DNA of 64,000 nt, from positions 1,019,353 to 1,083,352 of the forward strand of contig JAJVIF010000001.1 in assembly GCA_022072165.1 (NCBI GenBank). Reading direction: 5' to 3'. This DNA is from a bacterium. GTDB lineage: Bacteria > JAJVIF01. The notes beneath the pieces are model-generated. The model was not told where the DNA came from, searched no databases, and was given only the letters and a program-made list of their open reading frames with translations. Position 1 is the stretch's first letter. Each line of letters begins with the position of its first letter. Made by a program: the position numbers and the translations under genes. Positions 59,437 to 64,000 of the stretch are shown here, piece by piece.

Positions 59437-60264
59437 ATGGCAACCACCATCGCCGCGACCGACACTGACCAGAAAGTCCTGGTGCACTACGAGAATCGTG
59501 AGGGAGTGGCCTACATCACCCTCGATGATCCGCCGGCCAATACCTACACTTATGAGATGAACCGGCAGCTGGATGACGCCATTCTGAAGGCCCGGATGGA
59601 CAACGATGCGCATGTCATTGTCCTGACCGGCAAAGGCGAGAAGTTCTTCTCCGCCGGGGCAAACATCTCGATGCTGAACAGTGTCGACCCCACCTTCAAG
59701 TACTACTTCTGCCTCCACGCCAACGAGACCCTCTCGCGCCTGGAGCAGACTCCGAAGCTGGTCATCGCGGCCATCAACGGCCACTGTGTCGGCGGCGGCA
59801 TGGAATTCGCCATGGCCTGCGACCTGCGGATCGCCCGCAAGAACGGCGGCCGGATGGGCCTGCCGGAAGTGAATCTTGGCGTTCTCCCCGGCACCGGCGG
59901 CACCCAGCGACTCCTGCGCATTGTCGGGAAGTACAAGGCGATGGAACTGATGGTCACAGGCGAGCTCTACAGCTTCGAGACCGCGAAGGACCTCGGGCTC
60001 ATCACTGAAGTCATCGAAACCGCCAACTGCGCGGCGTTCATGGACGAAATCCACAGCTATGCCCGGCAGTTCTGCCCCCCGAACAAGGCCGCCCTCGCGG
60101 TGGGGCGCATCAAGCGCTCCTGCCAGAGTGGCGCGGAGGTCCCCTTCGAATACGGGCTGGCCATGGAGCGGGAGTTCCAGCAGTTCCTCTTCCAGAGCCA
60201 GGATGCCAAGGAGGGGATCGCCGCCTATGTCGAAAAGCGGGTCCCCCAGTTCAGGCTGAAGTAG
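59437..60264 (+). CDS. Enoyl-CoA hydratase/isomerase (crotonase family)
   Basis: 275 residues from the ATG at 59437, preceded by GGAGG. FFSAGANISML forms the first oxyanion loop, INGHCVGGGMEFAMACDLRI the second, and LPEVNLGVLPGTGGTQRLLR supplies the catalytic Glu. It should hydrate or isomerise an enoyl-CoA in fatty acid or related catabolism, working with the 3-hydroxyacyl-CoA dehydrogenase at 51002-51874 or a relative. Its transcript ends at the hairpin 60302-60328. Confidence 0.86.
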   Translation: MATTIAATDTDQKVLVHYENREGVAYITLDDPPANTYTYEMNRQLDDAILKARMDNDAHVIVLTGKGEKFFSAGANISMLNSVDPTFKYYFCLHANETLSRLEQTPKLVIAAINGHCVGGGMEFAMACDLRIARKNGGRMGLPEVNLGVLPGTGGTQRLLRIVGKYKAMELMVTGELYSFETAKDLGLITEVIETANCAAFMDEIHSYARQFCPPNKAALAVGRIKRSCQSGAEVPFEYGLAMEREFQQFLFQSQDAKEGIAAYVEKRVPQFRLK

Positions 60265-60301
60265 CACTGCCACACTCCGCCAGTTGCGGCATCAACAATC
60301 G

Positions 60302-60336
60302 ACCGGGCGGGAGCACATCCCGCCCGGTTGTTCTTT
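60302..60336 (+). terminator. Intrinsic terminator after the first crotonase gene
   Basis: An 11-bp stem (ACCGGGCGGGA with TCCCGCCCGGT, five-base loop) is followed by TGTTCTTT. It lies 38 bases past the stop codon. Confidence 0.85.
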
Positions 60337-60385
60337 CTCCCGGGTAGTGAACACTCTCATCACCAACCAGCAGGCAGCTTCGGGG

Positions 60386-60391
60386 TACTAT
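60386..60391 (+). promoter_or_regulatory. Putative -10 box TACTAT of the second crotonase gene (leaderless)
   Basis: TACTAT is followed by six bases and the ATG at 60398, without a ribosome binding site. It lies just after a terminator, so a new transcript must start here. Confidence 0.45.
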
Positions 60392-60397
60392 CGGCGT

Positions 60398-61132
60398 ATG
60401 TTCCGTCTCCAGCGCTGTGTCCTCGACTACGAGCCGCGGAATGTACTCTCGATCGAGCGGATCAATGCGCTCCGGGAAGAGCTCTTCACGCTGGCGGATG
60501 ACACCACCGATGCGATTGTGCTGTCGAGCCGTCTGACCTGGGGCTTTTCCGCGGGAGTCGACCTCAGGGACCACACAGCGGACCGAATCCAGTCGATGCT
60601 GACAGCCATGCACCAGCTGATCCGCGATCTGGTCCAGTTGCCCTGCCTGCTGATCGCCCAGGTGCATGGTCCCTGCCTCGGGGGCGCGGCCGAGCTGGTC
60701 CTGATGTGTGATGGGGTGGTCGCCTCATCCGATACGACTTTTAGCTTCCCGGAACTTCATGTCGGCTGCTACCCCCCGGTGGCAGTCGCGCTCCTGGCGG
60801 ATCGCATCGGACTCCCCCGGGCTATCGAGCTGGTCTGCTCGGGCCGCACGTTCACCGCCGACGAAGCCTTCGCCCTGGGACTGGTCAGCCGGGTCGTGCC
60901 CCGCGATCAGAAAGAAGAAGCGGTCCTGGCCTATCTGGAAGAGCTCTGCGGGCAGACCAGTCGAGCCACCCGTCGGCACACCCTGCTGACCATGCGGACC
61001 ATCGCGGCCCGTCACTGGCTGCCGCAGTTGGAGGTCAGCGAGGCCGCCTACTACCTGCTCCCTCCCAACGACCTGGCGGAGGGGGTCGCAGCCTTCCTGC
61101 AAAAACGTCCCGCTCACTGGTCCAACTCCTGA
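60398..61132 (+). CDS. Crotonase-family protein, cyclohexa-1,5-dienecarbonyl-CoA hydratase-like
   Basis: 244 residues. WGFSAGVDLRDHTADRIQSM and the following Met/His-rich helix resemble dienoyl-CoA hydratases (Dch, BamR type) of anaerobic benzoyl-CoA breakdown, which have an HTPE-type stretch there. QVHGPCLGGAAELVLMCDGV is the second oxyanion loop. FPELHVGCYPPVA keeps the Glu, and the PPVA form is also Dch-like. The substrate could be dienoyl-CoA or a plain enoyl-CoA. The start has no Shine-Dalgarno. Confidence 0.72.
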   Translation: MFRLQRCVLDYEPRNVLSIERINALREELFTLADDTTDAIVLSSRLTWGFSAGVDLRDHTADRIQSMLTAMHQLIRDLVQLPCLLIAQVHGPCLGGAAELVLMCDGVVASSDTTFSFPELHVGCYPPVAVALLADRIGLPRAIELVCSGRTFTADEAFALGLVSRVVPRDQKEEAVLAYLEELCGQTSRATRRHTLLTMRTIAARHWLPQLEVSEAAYYLLPPNDLAEGVAAFLQKRPAHWSNS

Positions 61133-61200
61133 CAGGGCAGGCTGGACCGGTATACTCGGAGCGCTTCGCGACTCCTGGACACCACGAGGTCTGCCCGACC

Positions 61201-61557
61201 ATGACACTGACCGACACCCTCCGCTCCGCCCTCGCTCAGCAGGTCACCTCCACCTTCAGCTTTGCGTTTGATGCCGCGAAAGATCAGTGGGCTGTCACCG
61301 GACAGGTATCGATCGATGCTCCAGACCTCAGCATCAGCCTGGAGAAACCTGTGCATTGGGAGTTCTCCAACCGGGGGCTCACCAGTCATCTGCCAAAGAT
61401 TCGCCTCGAAGAGGCCATGCGGGAGTGGGGACTGGCGGAGCATCCGAAGGCGAAGGCCATCTACGACCTGATCGACATGCAGTTCCGGAACGAGCGGGGC
61501 AAGATCATCGACCAGGTCTTCCAGGTCTATAAGCCCGGCGACCCCACCAATTTCTAG
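61201..61557 (+). CDS. Hypothetical protein
   Basis: 118 residues from the ATG at 61201. Soluble, with no motif I recognise. The C-terminal 45 residues (EWGLAEHPKAKAIYDLIDMQ) look helical. GAGG lies 11 bases upstream of the start, and a TATACT box lies near 61151. The quinone-oxidoreductase-like gene starts 18 bases after its stop, so they are probably cotranscribed. Confidence 0.6.
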   Translation: MTLTDTLRSALAQQVTSTFSFAFDAAKDQWAVTGQVSIDAPDLSISLEKPVHWEFSNRGLTSHLPKIRLEEAMREWGLAEHPKAKAIYDLIDMQFRNERGKIIDQVFQVYKPGDPTNF

Positions 61558-61575
61558 CCCGACTGCCAGCCTCCA

Positions 61576-62631
61576 ATGACACTTCCCGAAACCATGCGGG
61601 CGGTCCTGGTTCGTGCTCATGGCGGACTGGACCAACTGGAATTCACGCAGGTGCCGGTCCCGACGCCGGGTCCGCAGGATGCGCTGATTCGGCTTCACGC
61701 CACGGGGCTGAATCATCTGGATCTCTGGGTCCGTCGCGGGGTCGCGACCCACAAGTTCCCACTGCCGATGATCCCCGGCTGCGATGGTGCCGGCGAGATC
61801 GCAGCCCTCGGGAGCGCGGTCCAGGGCTGGCAGGTCGGCGACCGGGTGACCTGGTGCCCGACCCTCGCCTGCTACCAGTGCCGTCAGTGCCTCTCAGGCG
61901 CGCATCAGCTCTGCCGGTACTTCGGGGTGCTGGGAGAGACCACCAACGGCAGTTGCGCGGAGTTTGTCATGCTGCCAGCGGTCAATTTGCTGAAACTCCC
62001 TCCCGGGATGCCCTACACCACCGCAGCGGCGACTCCCCTGGCGGCCCTCACAGCGCATCACATGCTCGTGCACCGGGCGATGCTGGCTCCAGGCGAGACG
62101 ATCCTGATTCATGCGGCGGGCTCCGGAGTCGGGACCATGGCGCTGCAGTTCGCCCGGATGATTGGTGCCCGGATTTTCGCGACCGCTTCCACCGAGGCCA
62201 AGCTGGCACATGCCCGGTCGCTTGGAGCTGAGCAGACTATCAACTACACCACAGAGGACTGGGTCGGCCGGGTCCGGGAGCTGACTGGCAAGGCCGGTGT
62301 GGATGTCGTGTTCGAAAATGTCGGCGCGGACACCTGGACCGGGTCGTTGCGATCCCTCGCCAAAGGGGGACGGCTGGTCACCTGCGGCGCCACCTCCGGC
62401 CCCATCGTGGAATCGGACCTGCGTCTGGTCTTCTTCAAGAATCTGAGCATCCTGGGATCCACCATGGGGAGTCTGGGGGAGATGCAGCACATCTGGCGAC
62501 TGGTGGAGCAGGAACGGGTCGGACCAGTCATCGACCGCACCTTCCCCATCAGCGCCATCCGCGAAGCCCATCAGCATATGGAGTCGCGGCAGCAGTTTGG
62601 CAAGGTCGTGCTGACCCACGACTGGGACTAG
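61576..62631 (+). CDS. Zinc-containing quinone oxidoreductase / alcohol dehydrogenase family
   Basis: 351 residues. The MDR fold: IPGCDGAGEIAALGSAVQG, then CYQCRQCLSGAHQLC with the four cysteines of the structural zinc. ILIHAAGSGVGTMALQFARM is the NADP site, and AARSLGAEQTINY-like and GGRLVTCGATSG segments follow. The catalytic zinc ligand pattern is partly changed (HLDLW where alcohol dehydrogenases have Cys-His), as in quinone or enoyl reductases. The substrate is unknown. Confidence 0.8.
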   Translation: MTLPETMRAVLVRAHGGLDQLEFTQVPVPTPGPQDALIRLHATGLNHLDLWVRRGVATHKFPLPMIPGCDGAGEIAALGSAVQGWQVGDRVTWCPTLACYQCRQCLSGAHQLCRYFGVLGETTNGSCAEFVMLPAVNLLKLPPGMPYTTAAATPLAALTAHHMLVHRAMLAPGETILIHAAGSGVGTMALQFARMIGARIFATASTEAKLAHARSLGAEQTINYTTEDWVGRVRELTGKAGVDVVFENVGADTWTGSLRSLAKGGRLVTCGATSGPIVESDLRLVFFKNLSILGSTMGSLGEMQHIWRLVEQERVGPVIDRTFPISAIREAHQHMESRQQFGKVVLTHDWD

Positions 62632-62717
62632 AGTATCCTCCGCCAGCAATTTCGCAGGCTCAGTCTTAACACTCACAGGACCAAGACAGACACAGGACAA
62701 AGGAGCAGGCACGGCTC

Positions 62718-63332
62718 ATGGGGCTCATGGATATGCTCAAAGGTGGCAGCAGTGGCAGCGATGGCCGCGATGCGGTCGAAACCCAGAATCGGGTCGGCAT
62801 CATCACCACGACCGCCGGCACGATTCATGTCTTTTTCTATCCGGATGTCGCCCCGGCCCATGTGCGGAACTTCATCTATCTGGCAGAAAAGGGCTTCTAT
62901 AGTGGCAGCCCCTTCCACCGGATTGTCGATCAGTTCGTGATCCAGACCGGGGAAGCACGTCCGGGCTGGAAAGAAAAAGTGCCTCCCATGCAGGCGGAGT
63001 TCAGCAGCCTGCTGCACCAGCGCGGGACCCTGGCCGCAGCCCGGACCAGCGACCCCAACAGCGCGACCAGCCAGTTCTATCTGGTCATCGCCCGGACGTT
63101 CGCCCATCACCTGGACCGGCAGTACACCGTCTTCGGGCAGGCGTTCCGGGGACTGGAGGTCATCGACACCATTGCCCAGAACTGGCTCGATAAAACGGCA
63201 CGGATGGGTGAGCGGGAGGCGGAGCGGACCCCTGGGGACGACACCATTGTCTCGGTAGAGATCGTGGATGCTGGTCCTTTTAACGACGAAATCGCGGACT
63301 GTAAGCGGGACCTGCTGCAGCCCTCGAAATAG
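62718..63332 (+). CDS. Cyclophilin-type peptidyl-prolyl cis-trans isomerase
   Basis: 204 residues from the ATG at 62718 (AAAGGAG upstream). GIITTTAGTIHVFFYPDVAP, APAHVRNFIYLAEKGFY, SPFHRIVDQFVIQTG (catalytic Arg of FHR) and NSATSQFYLVIA (Gln/Phe pair) define the cyclophilin fold. There is no signal peptide, so it acts in the cytoplasm. A second start at 62727 is possible. Cyclophilins speed up folding at proline bonds. Confidence 0.86.
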   Translation: MGLMDMLKGGSSGSDGRDAVETQNRVGIITTTAGTIHVFFYPDVAPAHVRNFIYLAEKGFYSGSPFHRIVDQFVIQTGEARPGWKEKVPPMQAEFSSLLHQRGTLAAARTSDPNSATSQFYLVIARTFAHHLDRQYTVFGQAFRGLEVIDTIAQNWLDKTARMGEREAERTPGDDTIVSVEIVDAGPFNDEIADCKRDLLQPSK

Positions 63333-63447
63333 GTCCATCCCTGCTGGCCGGAGTCGACATAGCAGGATGCCATCACTCGCCGGTCTGGAACAGCGTGTGC
63401 TACGCTCTCCACTGATCACGGACTCTATCCCGCTTCGGAGGACGCGC

Positions 63448-64000
63448 ATGCGCATCCCGTCCCTCGCTGCTCAGTGCGGAACCACACTCCTCATCGGGCT
63501 CCTCTTTGCCGGTGTCGCCCACGCCGACGGGGCTCGTCGTGAAGCCCCCATCGAGCCCCTGGCCCTCCGGGAAGCCCCCGCAGAAGAGACCCAGGTGGCG
63601 GCTGACGCCCCGGCGGAAGCTGCACCGGAAACGCCCGTGATGCAGAGTGTCAATCGGGGGCTGACCTCGTGTGAGCAGTTGCGGATTGATCTGCACCGGC
63701 AGCAGCGGAACTTCTACCAGCGCAAGCGTGAGGATCGACGCGCCGCATACAGCGCCATGCGCAATGGCGATCCGCATGCCCGGTACATCTGCATCGGCAC
63801 CACCTGCGATGGTCCGCGCCAGAAGGAGATGTACCACAAGGTCATGATGTGGGATCAGCGGAATCGGGACCTGCAGCACCGGCTGCACCACGGCCCGCTG
63901 GGGTCCTCCGATGACTGTCATGTCTTCCACCTGGCAATGCAGGAGCATCTCTTCCGCGGTGCCAAGTATGTCGGCGGCAAAGGCTTCCACGGCAAGGAGC
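63448..64000 (+). CDS. Secreted hypothetical protein, 3' end beyond the window
   Basis: 184 codons visible with no stop by position 64000. The ATG at 63448 follows CGGAGG. A Sec signal peptide (core TLLIGLLFAGVA, cleavage AHA/DG) is followed by an acidic Ala/Pro/Glu-rich linker. The mature part is rich in Arg, His and Gln, with several Cys (RYICIGTTCDG, SDDCHVFH) and HxxxH-type spacing. The family is not recognised. Export to the periplasm is predicted. Confidence 0.7.
   Translation, partial: MRIPSLAAQCGTTLLIGLLFAGVAHADGARREAPIEPLALREAPAEETQVAADAPAEAAPETPVMQSVNRGLTSCEQLRIDLHRQQRNFYQRKREDRRAAYSAMRNGDPHARYICIGTTCDGPRQKEMYHKVMMWDQRNRDLQHRLHHGPLGSSDDCHVFHLAMQEHLFRGAKYVGGKGFHGKE

Overview
This is a GC-rich bacterial chromosome window of densely packed, mostly short-spaced genes. 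The cell is diderm: it has a TonB-dependent outer-membrane receptor and at least eleven predicted lipoproteins. I cannot place it in a named phylum. The mix of very large paralogous secreted lipoproteins, orphan aromatic-CoA enzymes and DprE1/DprE2 homologues points to an uncultivated, poorly described lineage. Several genes seem to be leaderless: a TATACT-like hexamer sits 6-9 bases before a start codon that has no Shine-Dalgarno sequence.

Layout. 1-10271: a run of minus-strand giant lipoproteins. It starts with the 5' end of one cut by the window edge, which lies in an exact 741-bp duplicate of 5859-6599. 10603-16720: a putrescine-aminotransferase-like enzyme, a HEPN/MNT toxin-antitoxin pair, a degenerate ketol-acid reductoisomerase homologue, a phytoene-desaturase-like flavoprotein, a DUF1599 protein, tRNA-Val(UAC) and a lipid-anchored cytochrome c. 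16738-25166: a DUF2723 membrane protein and two more giant lipoproteins. 25375-32367: a GntR-type effector-domain protein, a DAO-family flavoenzyme, a DprE2/DprE1 pair, an AstE/AspA-type deacylase and a catalytically dead M16 homologue. 32406-38445: a sixth giant lipoprotein, a second PatA-like aminotransferase, BirA and a lipoprotein coupled to the TonB receptor.

38442-49929: TonB receptor, NAD-sugar epimerase, hrcA-rsmE-phoH, a degenerate receiver protein, hicBA directly behind acs, a tryptophanase-family lyase and an amidohydrolase. 50087-58251: 3-hydroxyacyl-CoA dehydrogenase coupled to a Nudix hydrolase and a hypothetical protein; a family of ~330-residue lipoproteins, two of them paired with cysteine-rich secreted peptides and a 12-bp minisatellite; small coupled membrane proteins; a BoxB/PaaA-type diiron oxygenase; and a lipoprotein gene split by a G7 frameshift. 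58397-64000: SET-domain protein, VOC protein, two crotonases (one like dienoyl-CoA hydratase), quinone-oxidoreductase-like enzyme, cyclophilin and a secreted protein cut by the right edge.

The most novel content is the giant lipoprotein family. It has one shared N-terminal domain joined to different C-terminal modules (beta-propeller, Asp-box, PKD, Ig-like). Next come the minisatellite-flanked cysteine-rich/lipoprotein modules. Metabolic genes (acs, 3-hydroxyacyl-CoA dehydrogenase, crotonases, BoxB/PaaA-like oxygenase, quinone-oxidoreductase-like) hint at acyl-CoA or aromatic-CoA catabolism, but no complete pathway is encoded here.
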